A stretch of 15,279 nucleotides of DNA from Deinococcus piscis (lineage in GTDB: Bacteria; Deinococcota; Deinococci; Deinococcales; Deinococcaceae), in the NCBI RefSeq assembly GCF_014653275.1, contig NZ_BNAL01000042.1, forward strand, positions 1 through 15,279, written 5' to 3'. Below the pieces are notes generated by a model. The model saw nothing but the letters and a program-made list of their open reading frames with translations. It ran no database searches and had not been told where the DNA came from. This document shows, in pieces, positions 7,297 to 14,388 of this stretch. The stretch's first letter is position 1, and the number at the start of each line of letters is the position of its first letter. The position numbers and the translations under genes are program-made.

Positions 7297-9849
7297 TTAC
7301 AGTCGTGCGTCCATTCTCCCCTGCTCCAGCGCCAATACACCCAGAGCGTAGGGGTGGTAGTTGTCGTAACGGTCACCTGCCGCTAGTCGCTCCAGCCCCT
7401 CCAAGCCCAGACGGAACTCCTGTAGGGCGCGGGTGCGCTTGCCTTTGAGGGCGCGTTCCAGCAGACGGATGAGGTTGCTTGGGCGCGTATATTCCGGCCC
7501 GTAGATCATCCGCAGATACTCCGGCCCCCGTACCTTGAGCGCAGGTTGTACGCCGCGCGGTGGCAGAAAATCCAGCGGCTTGACCACCATGCCTTCGCCG
7601 CCGCCGGCTGTCAGGGCGGTCCACCAGCCCGTAGCTGCGGCTACCGAAGATGGGTCAGACAGGTCGGCCAACTGATAAGCCGTTTTCCCAAACAGTTGTG
7701 GGTCGGCCCCACTTAGCTCCGCCAGCTTCTGCAAGTGCCATAGATGGCTTTGCTCGAAGAAGGTCTGCCCCTCTGCCGCCAGGAGATGGAAGGGGCGGAA
7801 CTGCACGTCCTGCGGGCCTTCGCTGCGGCGCACGTAACGCCGGTAAGCGGCGCGGTAGTGTTCAAGGTGGCTCAGGCGCTCCTGGGTGCGCTCCAGCACT
7901 TCCTTAAGCGGTAAACCCCGTGCTACACCTTCCGCCAGTGCAGCAGTGCTGCCGCTGAGGCCTGCCAAGCCTGCCGCGCCCACCGCCGCGTACTGCTCTC
8001 GAATCAGCTCCTCGGCTTTGAGGCTCCACGGCAGCAGTTCAGTGTCCAGCAGCAGCCAGTCGGTGCTCAGGCTATCCCAGAGGCCAGCTTGTGTAGCGGC
8101 TTGAGCGGTCCGCGTCAGAACGTCGTGTTCCCAGTCAGATGCGAAAAAGCGCTGACCGGTGCGGGTATAGACCGTGCCCAGTGTGCCCGCAAGCGCATCT
8201 CCAAAACGGCGCTGGGCGGCGGCCTCGTCGCGGCAGAGCAGCAGCACCGCGCGGCTACCCATATGCTTCTCCTGGCAGATGACCGTCTCTACCCCGTGCT
8301 TGCGAAAGTAGTTGAACGCCTGCGCGGGATGTTCCAGCAGCCCCAGTTCCAGCGCCTGCGGACTGGTCGCTACCGGACTCATGGTGGGCGGCAAATAGGC
8401 GCACAGCCGCGGGTCTACGCCGTGCATGGAATACACCGAGACCGCGTCGGGACGGCTGGCCGCAGGCACCCGGATTTGGCCCCCAGCGCGGGTGTCCAGC
8501 GTGTAGCTGCTGAAAAAAGTGGCGAGGTCGAACAGTGCCGCTGGCTGTGCCTCGGTGGGAGCCACCGCCAGCTGAGTCATTGAAGCAGGCGGCGCAGCAT
8601 ATATGGCCGCAGCGGGGACACTCACGGTTTCTCCTTCTGGATAGCGCAGCGCGGTCAATGAACCGCCGAAAACACAGCCGGTGTCGATATTGACGGTGTT
8701 GCGCACGCGGCGCACCCCAGCTACAGGGGTATGGCCATAGACCACCAGCGCCGCACCGTCATACTCGGCGGCCCAGTCACGGCGCAGCGGTAGACCTGCC
8801 GCGTCCACGCTACCGTCTACGTCGCCATACAGCGCAAAGGACCGTACTCGCGCCGAAGCCCGCCCCTGATAGCGCTCAGGCAGGCCCGCGTGTGCGACGA
8901 CCACACGGCCCTCGTCGAGGACCAGGTGCGACACCATGCCGCTCAGAAATCCACGCACCGCCCCCTGAAATTCGGCAGGTTGTGCGGACAACTGTTCCAG
9001 CGTGGCACCAAGATCAGCCGGCCACTGGCCCGTACCACGGGCTTTGAGGGCCTGCGCCAGTTTGTCGTCGTGGTTGCCTGGTACGGCTAGCGCCGCCCCT
9101 CCCTGCACCATGTCCATGACCAGCTGCAGTACGCCTACGCTGTCAGGGCCACGGTCAATCAGGTCACCCACGAATACGGCGCGGCGGCCTTCCGGGTGAG
9201 CGTAGCCTGCTTCACCCCGCAAATACCCCAGGCTCTCCAGCAAGGTTTCCAGTTCCTCGCGGCAGCCATGAACATCGCCGATGAAGTCGAACGGTCCGCG
9301 CAACTCACGGCGGTCCGGAAACAGCGGCGTGCGCTCCAGCTGCGCTGCCTCAGCCTCAGCCTCACTGCGGAGGGTCCAGACATGCCTCAACCCCTCCCCT
9401 GCCAGGCCACGCAGCCCACGCCGCAGCTCGCCCTGCTGCCGCTGGATGACTTTGGCCGCGAAATCACGCTCCCGCCGCTCGGCGTGGCGTGCCAGCAGCT
9501 CTTCCAACGGCAAATCCAGCACGATGCCTACCGCCAACAGGTCGTGAGCACGGGCCAGTGCAATAGCCCGTTTACGGTCAGCGGCACGAACGTGGGTGGC
9601 GTCAATCACCGTGAGGAGGCCGCGTGCCAGGCGTTTGTCAGCCAGCGCATACAGCAGCTCAAAAGCATCGGCGGTCGCAGAACCGTCCGTTTCATCATCC
9701 GACACCAGCGCACGGAAATGGTCGCTGCTGAGCACCTCGGTGGGCTTGAAATGCCGTGCCGCAAAGCTGCTTTTCCCTGCCGAAGATGCGCCCATCAAGA
9801 GGACCAGCGCGGGTGCAGGCAATTGAATGGTGGTGGGCGTCGTGATCAT
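7297..9849 (-). CDS. pnkp: Bacterial polynucleotide kinase-phosphatase-ligase (RNA repair)
   Basis: 850 residues, matching the roughly 870 of Clostridium thermocellum Pnkp. Three modules are visible. The N-terminal 5'-kinase has P-loop GASSAGKSS (20-28) and IDATHVRAADR (82-92). The metallophosphatase has GDVHG (191-195), GDLIDRGPD (228-236), PGNHDD (257-262), AHAGLP (319-324), YGHTP (371-375) and NIDTG (387-391), which supply its metal ligands. The C-terminal adenylyltransferase has its nucleotidyl lysine K528 in QEKHMGSRA and downstream motifs GEGMVVKPLD (751-760) and ALKVRG. It heals broken RNA ends (5' phosphorylation, 2',3'-phosphate removal) and seals them together with Hen1. The start ATG 9849 has AAGGAG seven bases upstream and overlaps the hen1 stop (ATGA). 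All catalytic landmarks look intact. Confidence 0.96.
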   Translation of the reverse strand: MITTPTTIQLPAPALVLLMGASSAGKSSFAARHFKPTEVLSSDHFRALVSDDETDGSATADAFELLYALADKRLARGLLTVIDATHVRAADRKRAIALARAHDLLAVGIVLDLPLEELLARHAERRERDFAAKVIQRQQGELRRGLRGLAGEGLRHVWTLRSEAEAEAAQLERTPLFPDRRELRGPFDFIGDVHGCREELETLLESLGYLRGEAGYAHPEGRRAVFVGDLIDRGPDSVGVLQLVMDMVQGGAALAVPGNHDDKLAQALKARGTGQWPADLGATLEQLSAQPAEFQGAVRGFLSGMVSHLVLDEGRVVVAHAGLPERYQGRASARVRSFALYGDVDGSVDAAGLPLRRDWAAEYDGAALVVYGHTPVAGVRRVRNTVNIDTGCVFGGSLTALRYPEGETVSVPAAAIYAAPPASMTQLAVAPTEAQPAALFDLATFFSSYTLDTRAGGQIRVPAASRPDAVSVYSMHGVDPRLCAYLPPTMSPVATSPQALELGLLEHPAQAFNYFRKHGVETVICQEKHMGSRAVLLLCRDEAAAQRRFGDALAGTLGTVYTRTGQRFFASDWEHDVLTRTAQAATQAGLWDSLSTDWLLLDTELLPWSLKAEELIREQYAAVGAAGLAGLSGSTAALAEGVARGLPLKEVLERTQERLSHLEHYRAAYRRYVRRSEGPQDVQFRPFHLLAAEGQTFFEQSHLWHLQKLAELSGADPQLFGKTAYQLADLSDPSSVAAATGWWTALTAGGGEGMVVKPLDFLPPRGVQPALKVRGPEYLRMIYGPEYTRPSNLIRLLERALKGKRTRALQEFRLGLEGLERLAAGDRYDNYHPYALGVLALEQGRMDARL

Positions 9850-11249
9850 GCGGTGTCTCCTTGGGCGTGTTCTGTTTCGGTTCTGCGGCGGAAGACAGCC
9901 ATCTGCGTGATGTGGCCATGGTCGGGGTGCTCCGCGCCGACTCCGCTGATGGCAGCGCGGTACGGGTACCGCCGCTCGATTTCATGCACCCAGGCAGCGA
10001 ATTCGGCACGGGTCCACTCGAAGCGGTGATCGCTGTGCCGCAGGCCAGCTTCCGCGCCGAAGACCTGGTTATACTCGGCATTCGGTGTGGTCACGACTAG
10101 CGCACGCGGGGCCACCCCGCCGAAGACCTGCGCAGTCACGGCAGGTAAGCGGTGCGGTTCCAAGTGCTCAATCACTTCGACCAGCGCCGCCAGGTCAAAG
10201 CCATGCAGCCGCGAATCGGGATAAGTGAGGCTGCCCTGCCATAAAGTCACCCGCGCCGCGACTTCGGGCCGCTCATGCAGATGCAACCGCTCGGCCGCTC
10301 GGCGCAGGCTCTGGGCACTCAGGTCCATGCCTACGATGGGCCGAAAGACGCTGCTGCGGACCAAACGCCAGAGCAGTTCGCCTTCACCGCAGCCCAGGTC
10401 CAGCACGCTCACATTCGGCTGGCCGGCTTCGGCGGCCAGAGCCTGAAGCTGCTCAGCCACCGCGTCCAGCCGTCCCACATGTGCCCGCTCGACAGGTTCT
10501 GGGGCAGCGGTGCCTTCTTCCGCCCACCAGCCCTCGCGCACCTGCCCGACCAGCGGGGCAAAGCGCAGGTAGCCGCGTAGGATGGCTTCACGGGCGGGAT
10601 GGGTCGGCAGCCAATCTGCCGTGTACCGTTCCAACTTCTCGATTTCGGCCTCATTCACGAAGTAGTGCTTGCGGCCATCCAGCGCAGGCAGCAGCACATA
10701 GAGGTGCGCTAGCAGGTCTTGCAGCCTGACTGTGCTGCGTAAGCGGAGCGAGACATAACTCACCTCGTCCCACTCTGGATAATCCGGGTCCAGCGGGATA
10801 GGTGTCGCGGTGACCGCGTAGCCCAGCGGTCCGAAAAATTCCTCGGCTTGTCCCTCACCACGCACAGCCACGGCAGGCAACTCCACGTCAAAGTCCAGTG
10901 CCTGGGCCGCCAACTCGGGCCGCTCCTTGCTGCGCCCGCTCATCGCTGTACCGAACGCGTCCTTAAGAGCCACCGCCATGAAGCTGCCTGACACGTAGGG
11001 GCGATCATTCACATAGGGTTCCAGTGGAGCTGTAGTCGCACTCGCACCCCGTTCCACCTGCCGTGAGAGGGCCACCGGATCTACTTCCAGCTGCAGGACC
11101 GCGGTGCAACGGTCTGGGGCAATGTGCGGGAAAAAAAGCTGCGACTGCCCGAACGAGAGGGTGCGCGTAAAGGTGCGATCCGGGTGCTTATGTAACAGGT
11201 AGCCCAGGTCAGTAGCGGGTGAGTAATGAAGGGTGAGCCGCAGCAGCAT
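9846..11249 (-). CDS. hen1: 3'-terminal RNA ribose 2'-O-methyltransferase Hen1
   Basis: 467 residues. The N-terminal half (about 1-245), opening LRLTLHYSPATDLGYLL, is the bacterial Hen1 domain that binds Pnkp and is needed to activate its ligase. The C-terminal half is a SAM methyltransferase: DLGCGEG (284-290), D309 in VGMDLS, and the Mn-ligand cluster E358, E361 and H362 in VEVIEHLEPH, with a later H408 in SDHRFEW, as in the Clostridium enzyme. It methylates the 2'-OH at the 3' end of the cut RNA before sealing, so the repaired RNA resists a second cut by the same ribotoxin. It is the first gene of the hen1-pnkp operon with a four-base overlap. The ATG at 11249 lacks a good ribosome site; TAATAA lies seven bases upstream. 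Confidence 0.95.
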   Translation of the reverse strand: MLLRLTLHYSPATDLGYLLHKHPDRTFTRTLSFGQSQLFFPHIAPDRCTAVLQLEVDPVALSRQVERGASATTAPLEPYVNDRPYVSGSFMAVALKDAFGTAMSGRSKERPELAAQALDFDVELPAVAVRGEGQAEEFFGPLGYAVTATPIPLDPDYPEWDEVSYVSLRLRSTVRLQDLLAHLYVLLPALDGRKHYFVNEAEIEKLERYTADWLPTHPAREAILRGYLRFAPLVGQVREGWWAEEGTAAPEPVERAHVGRLDAVAEQLQALAAEAGQPNVSVLDLGCGEGELLWRLVRSSVFRPIVGMDLSAQSLRRAAERLHLHERPEVAARVTLWQGSLTYPDSRLHGFDLAALVEVIEHLEPHRLPAVTAQVFGGVAPRALVVTTPNAEYNQVFGAEAGLRHSDHRFEWTRAEFAAWVHEIERRYPYRAAISGVGAEHPDHGHITQMAVFRRRTETEHAQGDTA

Positions 11250-11267
11250 GGCTCAGGTTATTACGAT

Positions 11268-11299
11268 TCCGATTGAGTCATTTACATGGTTCAATCGGA
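11268..11299. promoter_or_regulatory. Inverted repeat upstream of hen1, probable operator
   Basis: TCCGATTGA, 14 bases, TCAATCGGA: perfect 9-bp arms with centres 23 bp apart, about two helical turns, beginning 18 bases before the hen1 ATG on the minus strand. The geometry fits a dimeric repressor or activator of the RNA-repair operon. The inner GATTGA/TCAATC also occurs in the dyads before repA. No regulator gene for it was found nearby. Confidence 0.6.
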
Positions 11300-11421
11300 G
11301 GGGAACAGATCGGAAAGCCTCGGGAGTCTGCGGCAGGGCTGGGCCAAAGGGAGGATTCGACATCGCCATCAGGGCTATTCACGATACGGCCGAAGGACAA
11401 CACAGCAACTATGAAATTGGA

Positions 11422-11754
11422 TCAAACTTGCGCCATGAGCCGCACGGCAGCCCGGTAAAGCTCCAGATTGCTGGCAGGCCTCTGATCTGGCAGGAGCGAG
11501 GTATCTGCGAAACCGATACGACTGCCAAGTCCGAGCGCCGCAGCCCGCCTCAGCACGGGCCAGGTAGCGGCTTCCATGCCATGAGCCAGACGGGGAATGT
11601 CGGCTCGCAGGTCGCCCAGTTCGGCCGGGAGAGCATCGAACTCAGTGATGGCGGCCGCCAGGTTGTCAGAGAGCGGCTCCAGTAGAATGCGCCGCCAGTC
11701 GAGTTCACTTGGCGTATGGGCATGCTCAGGCAGTTCGCCTATGTGACCACAATC
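11422..11754 (-). pseudogene. BKACE (beta-keto acid cleavage, Kce) family C-terminal remnant
   Basis: A 110-codon minus-strand frame without its own start runs from after a TGA at 11755-11757 to TGA 11422-11424. It reads RILLEPLSDNLAAAI ... IPRLAHGMEAATWPVLRR ... GLGSRIGFADTSLLP ... ASNLELYRAAVRLM. The HG.E..TWPVLR.A block, the RIG..DT.LLPDG-like block and the final N.eL..AA are the C-terminal signature of the 3-keto-5-aminohexanoate cleavage/BKACE fold. The intact enzyme is about 270-300 residues, so the zinc-binding N-terminal barrel is gone and only the last third remains. Upstream frames do not continue it. It is a leftover of a metabolic gene between the repair operon and the origin. Confidence 0.7.
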
Positions 11755-11959
11755 TCAGTTCTCTCGGGAGCCATCCCATGACAAATACACACGGCGTGCG
11801 TCCCGTTTCCGTGTCCAGTCGATGTGGCAAGTGGCAGGTGGCAGGGAAGAGGGGGGGCATGGTGAAACTATGCCCCTGGCTGCTCCCTGGACGCTTCTAC
11901 CCCTGCTGATGCTGAGTTACCGGAACAGATGCTGCAGGACCAACCCAGAACGGCCAGAT
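11755..11959. other. Intergenic stretch before the iterons
   Basis: 205 bases without a supported gene. It holds three tandem copies of a 7-mer, GTGGCAA then GTGGCAG twice (11824-11844), and an imperfect long inverted repeat (11842-11889, listed separately). Confidence 0.45.
11842..11889. repeat. Long imperfect hairpin next to the origin
   Basis: The inner stem GGGGCAT (11854-11860) pairs with ATGCCCC (11870-11876) across a nine-base loop. The outer stem CAGGGA (11842-11847) pairs with TCCCTG (11884-11889), separated by an internal loop of 6 and 7 bases. It lies about 70 bases before the first iteron. It could be an intergenic repetitive element or an origin-associated structure; no T tract follows, so it is not a standard terminator. 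Confidence 0.5.
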
Positions 11960-12069
11960 ACCTCAGATGAGTCACCGGAATACCTCAAACGAGTCACCGG
12001 AATACCTCAGATAGGTCACCGAAACACCTCAAACGAGTCACTGGAATGCCTCAGATAGGTCACCAGGAA
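11960..12069 (+). repeat. Five 22-bp iterons, forward array (oriV)
   Basis: Five contiguous 22-base units start at 11960, 11982, 12004, 12026 and 12048. The first reads ACCTCAGATGAGTCACC plus GGAAT, and the shared core is CCTCARAYRRGTCACC. The fourth unit has CACT and the fifth begins G and ends CAGGAA. A 22-bp period puts each unit about two helical turns from the next, typical of Rep-protein iterons of theta-replicating plasmids. The array lies upstream of repA. Confidence 0.88.
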
Positions 12070-12111
12070 GGAGCAAAAGGGGAGCTACAGGGCGATTCTC
12101 GCAGCCCAGAT

Positions 12112-12221
12112 GGTGACTCATCTGAGGGAAAGTGGTGACCTGTTTGAGGGAAAGTGGTGACCTGTTTGAGGGAAAGTGGTGACTCGTTTGAGGGAAAGTG
12201 GTGACTCGTTTGAGGTATAGC
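12112..12221 (-). repeat. Five 22-bp iterons, inverted array (oriV)
   Basis: Five contiguous 22-base units start at 12112, 12134, 12156, 12178 and 12200, each GGTGAC(C/T)(T/C)(G/A)T(T/C)TGAGG plus GAAAGT; the last ends TATAGC. The 16-base core of the first, GGTGACTCATCTGAGG, is the exact reverse complement of the first unit's core in the other array. The two arrays therefore face each other across 42 bases (12070-12111). The array ends 82 bases before the repA start. Confidence 0.88.
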
Positions 12222-12272
12222 TGGGGTAGGCCACTGTCCTGGACGGCGTATAAGGCCCGTATAACGGCCCCC

Positions 12273-12323
12273 TGATTGATCAATCAAATCAATAATTCTT
12301 TCTTTGATTGTAAAATCAATCAA
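12273..12323. promoter_or_regulatory. A+T-rich segment with two dyads: promoter/unwinding region
   Basis: Of these 51 bases only 11 are G or C, in striking contrast to the surroundings. It contains the perfect 14-bp palindrome TGATTGATCAATCA (12273-12286) and the dyad TTGATTG-TAAAAT-CAATCAA (12304-12323), whose centre TAAAAT is a good -10 box. Position and composition fit both a DNA-unwinding element of the origin and an autoregulated repA promoter. Which role applies cannot be told by reading. Confidence 0.6.
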
Positions 12324-13617
12324 GGTGGATATCCGCATCAACGAAATGGACCTCACCCGCGCGGGTGTGATCAGTGTGCAGCGCACTTTGCCGAGTACTG
12401 AGACCAACTGGCAGGTGGACTACTCCATCGGCGAGGTCATGTACCGCGTGCAGGGGAATGCCTTCTACGGCAGGCCCCATGGCCAGGATGCCGACGTTTT
12501 GCTGGCCATTCAGACGCTTTTCTTCCGGGCAGGCTGTCCGGACAACAACTCCATTCAGGTGATGGGCTCGGCCCTGCTCGCCATGAGTGGCCACCCGAAG
12601 ACCGGTCAGTACTACACCCGCCTCCGTGAGTCTCTGCTGCGTCTGTGGGGTGTGAAATGGACCATGACGCGGACCCGCTGGGACGAGAAGCAGGAACGTC
12701 ATAAGGGAGATACGACCGCGACCAGCCTGATTGCCGAGTTGCGCCTGGTGGATCAGTCGACCGGAGAACACCGTCCGTTCGAGACCCGCGAGTTGAGTGA
12801 AGTGTCACCTATCGAGATCACCCTGATTCCCAGCTTCGCCGCGTCTATCCGGGCGGGTCTGTTTCAGATGCTCGATGCCGAACTGCTTTCCCGGCTCGGG
12901 CAGCCGCAGGCCCGCAGCCTTTACCGGGTGCTGCAGGCCCACCGGGTCAGCAGTGACGGTTCGCTTCTGACGGAAATCACGTTCGCCGTCAAGGACTGGT
13001 TCAACGCCTGCGGCCTGGAAGACGAGAGGACCGACAACGCCAAGCGGATGCTCGATCTGGCGCACGACCGTTTGAAGCAGGAGGGTTACCTGCATGACGT
13101 GATCTATTCCGGGCGTGGCAGAGCAGGGAAGATCAACTACGTGTTCTTGGCTGCGCCTCAGCCCGAGATGGTGGACCAGCTGCTGGAACGGGGAATCACG
13201 CGCCCGGTGGCCGAAGCGCTGGCCGCGGACCATCCACTGCGCATTCGGCCAGCGCTGAAGGTCGTGGATGAACGGCTGGCCACCGGCTGGAAGCCCCGTT
13301 CGCTGGCTGCATCGATCGTCGACGCGATCCGCAATCCCAAGAAATGGGGCTACGTTGCCTCTGAGAGCGCCGTGAAGGCCCCGGAGAAGAAGAAAGCAGG
13401 GAAGAGGTCGTCTGAGGACGTGGAGGCCCCTTCAGATCCAAGAGAGACAGCAATGACCATCCTCGGGCTGCACCTGCGCCGTGCTCCGTCGGATGCTGCC
13501 ATCAAGGCGCTGGGGGAACTTGATGCCCTAGAACTGGAAGCCCTGCTGACTGCTCTGAGGAAGGAAAAAGCGGAGGCCCTGCGGATGGCCGAGGTCATCT
13601 TGATGGCGGAGTTGTAA
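12304..13617 (+). CDS. repA: Plasmid replication initiator protein A (RPA family)
   Basis: 437 residues from TTG 12304, the only plus-strand intact gene here. The sequence KVDIRINEMDLTRAGVISVQRTLPSTETNW, followed by a region ending AIQTLFFRAGCPD, then LRESLLRLWGVKWTMTRTRWDEKQ and LFQMLDAELLSRLGQPQARSLYRVLQAHR, is what I recognise from Deinococcus replicon initiators. Winged-helix DNA binding to iterons is expected of the family. A lysine-rich linker (EKKKAGKRSSED, about 360) precedes a helical C-terminal 60 residues. The start is uncertain: TTG 12304 lies inside a dyad and lacks a ribosome site; GTG 12325 just after the TAAAAT box could be a leaderless start, and ATG 12346 is also possible. 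It binds the flanking iterons to start replication and probably represses itself. Confidence 0.93.
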   Translation: MIVKSIKVDIRINEMDLTRAGVISVQRTLPSTETNWQVDYSIGEVMYRVQGNAFYGRPHGQDADVLLAIQTLFFRAGCPDNNSIQVMGSALLAMSGHPKTGQYYTRLRESLLRLWGVKWTMTRTRWDEKQERHKGDTTATSLIAELRLVDQSTGEHRPFETRELSEVSPIEITLIPSFAASIRAGLFQMLDAELLSRLGQPQARSLYRVLQAHRVSSDGSLLTEITFAVKDWFNACGLEDERTDNAKRMLDLAHDRLKQEGYLHDVIYSGRGRAGKINYVFLAAPQPEMVDQLLERGITRPVAEALAADHPLRIRPALKVVDERLATGWKPRSLAASIVDAIRNPKKWGYVASESAVKAPEKKKAGKRSSEDVEAPSDPRETAMTILGLHLRRAPSDAAIKALGELDALELEALLTALRKEKAEALRMAEVILMAEL

Positions 13618-13698
13618 CAGCGCCAGATAGAGAGCATGTTCAGTCATTCAACGGTGGGACAGATTTTGACGTCTAGAACGCCTATTCCAGGCAAAACT

Positions 13699-13993
13699 GG
13701 GCGAAGTGCCACCGTCTTTTTCTCTCAATTGGGCGAAGTGCCACCGGTAACTGCATGATTCATGCTGAGGGGCGAACAAAACTTCGTTCAGGACGGCGAA
13801 AATTCCAAAAGGGAACAAAGTGCCACCGTGAAATGTACCACCGTGAAAATCCAAAAAGGGAACAAAGTGCCACCGTGAAATGCCGGGTTTTCCACAGGCA
13901 GCGGCCGCATATTGCCCGTTTCGGGGAGCCTCTGGGTGCAAAAGGGAACAAAGTGCCACCGTGAAAATCCGAAGAGGGAACAAAGTGCCACCG
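13699..13993 (+). repeat. Second iteron family: six copies of an AAGTGCCACCG repeat
   Basis: Copies at 13699-13714 and 13731-13746 read GGGCGAAGTGCCACCG. Copies at 13811-13828, 13858-13875, 13944-13961 and 13976-13993 read GGGAACAAAGTGCCACCG, mostly followed by TGAAA. A seventh partial copy, TACCACCGTGAAAATCC, is at 13836-13852. Start-to-start spacings are 32, 80, 47, 86 and 32 bases, so the copies are dispersed and not in strict tandem. All are in the same direction. The sequence differs from the upstream 22-bp iterons but shares a GT(G)CCACCGG/GTCACCGG-like core. Confidence 0.82.
13888..13896 (+). promoter_or_regulatory. DnaA-box-like site
   Basis: TTTTCCACA differs at one position from the consensus TTATCCACA and lies between the fourth and fifth copies of the second iteron family. 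DnaA boxes beside iterons are standard in plasmid origins. A 9-mer with one mismatch can also occur by chance. Confidence 0.4.
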
Positions 13994-14024
13994 GTGACCC
14001 AGTGAAAACAAGGTGATGATGCAC

Positions 14025-14388
14025 TCAGTTTAGGTAGATTTCATCTGCGGACTGCTCCGGCTGCAGCTCTGCCCAGCGCCCCAGGAAGGCCCTGCGGGCT
14101 TCTTGCGGGGTCAGAGGACTGCCTTCAGCCAGCAGTGGGCTTTGAAGCGTTCCCGAGGCTGGCATTTTCCTAGGAACCGGCCCAGTTCCCGGCCAGAGTG
14201 CCCAGCAGTCCCTCCGTTTCTGGCACGTTGTCCACATCGGTGACGGTCAGCCACTGGGTGTAAGTGACGCGGTTCAGGTCATGGGCGAGCATATCTGCGA
14301 AAAAGCCGCCCTCCTGCTGGAAGGCGGCTGAGGCTGGGGGCGAGGAGCAGTGGCCAGCGACCTTTGCGCCTGCTCGTTCTCGGGGCGG
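14025..14388 (-). pseudogene. Decayed unknown gene, two frames
   Basis: Two protein-like stretches follow each other on the minus strand in different frames. The first (14170-14388, in frame with the small gene upstream but after its TGA) reads GGFFADMLAHDLNRVTYTQW and LTVTDVDNVPETEGLLGTLAGNW, and ends at TAG 14170-14172. The second (down to 14025) reads LTPQEARRAFLGRWAELQPE followed by QSADEIYLN and a stop. Together they would make a small domain of about 120 residues broken by a frameshift near 14150-14175. I do not recognise the family. It could also be random open sequence, although the tyrosine- and tryptophan-containing runs look like real protein. Confidence 0.4.

Larger units (their letters stand above)
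13618..14024. other. Non-coding region downstream of repA with second iteron family
   Basis: About 400 bases without a believable gene; open frames here arise only from repeats. It contains six direct copies of a G.G(A/C)...AAGTGCCACCG motif, a DnaA-box-like site and a 13-base palindrome GCATGA-T-TCATGC (13753-13765). A degenerate inverted copy of the repeat core (ACGGTGG) is near 13650. Confidence 0.65.

Noticed and set aside
9196..10029. 277-codon open frame on the plus strand
   Set aside because: Antisense to the pnkp kinase and phosphatase domains and the end of hen1; no recognisable protein features.
11233..11685. 150-codon plus-strand frame upstream of hen1
   Set aside because: The opposite strand gives BKACE-family sequence over most of the same bases, and the plus-strand product has no family features.
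11960..12221. CRISPR array
   Set aside because: Units are contiguous 22-mers without unique spacers and reverse direction halfway; they sit before repA and are iterons.
12038..12407. Minus-strand frames of 81 and 115 codons over the origin
   Set aside because: Products repeat QTSHHFPSN-like units and are iteron translations.
13648..14024. Minus-strand frames of 78-111 codons downstream of repA
   Set aside because: Their products consist of repeated FHGGTLFPF-like units created by translating the iterons; no ribosome site.
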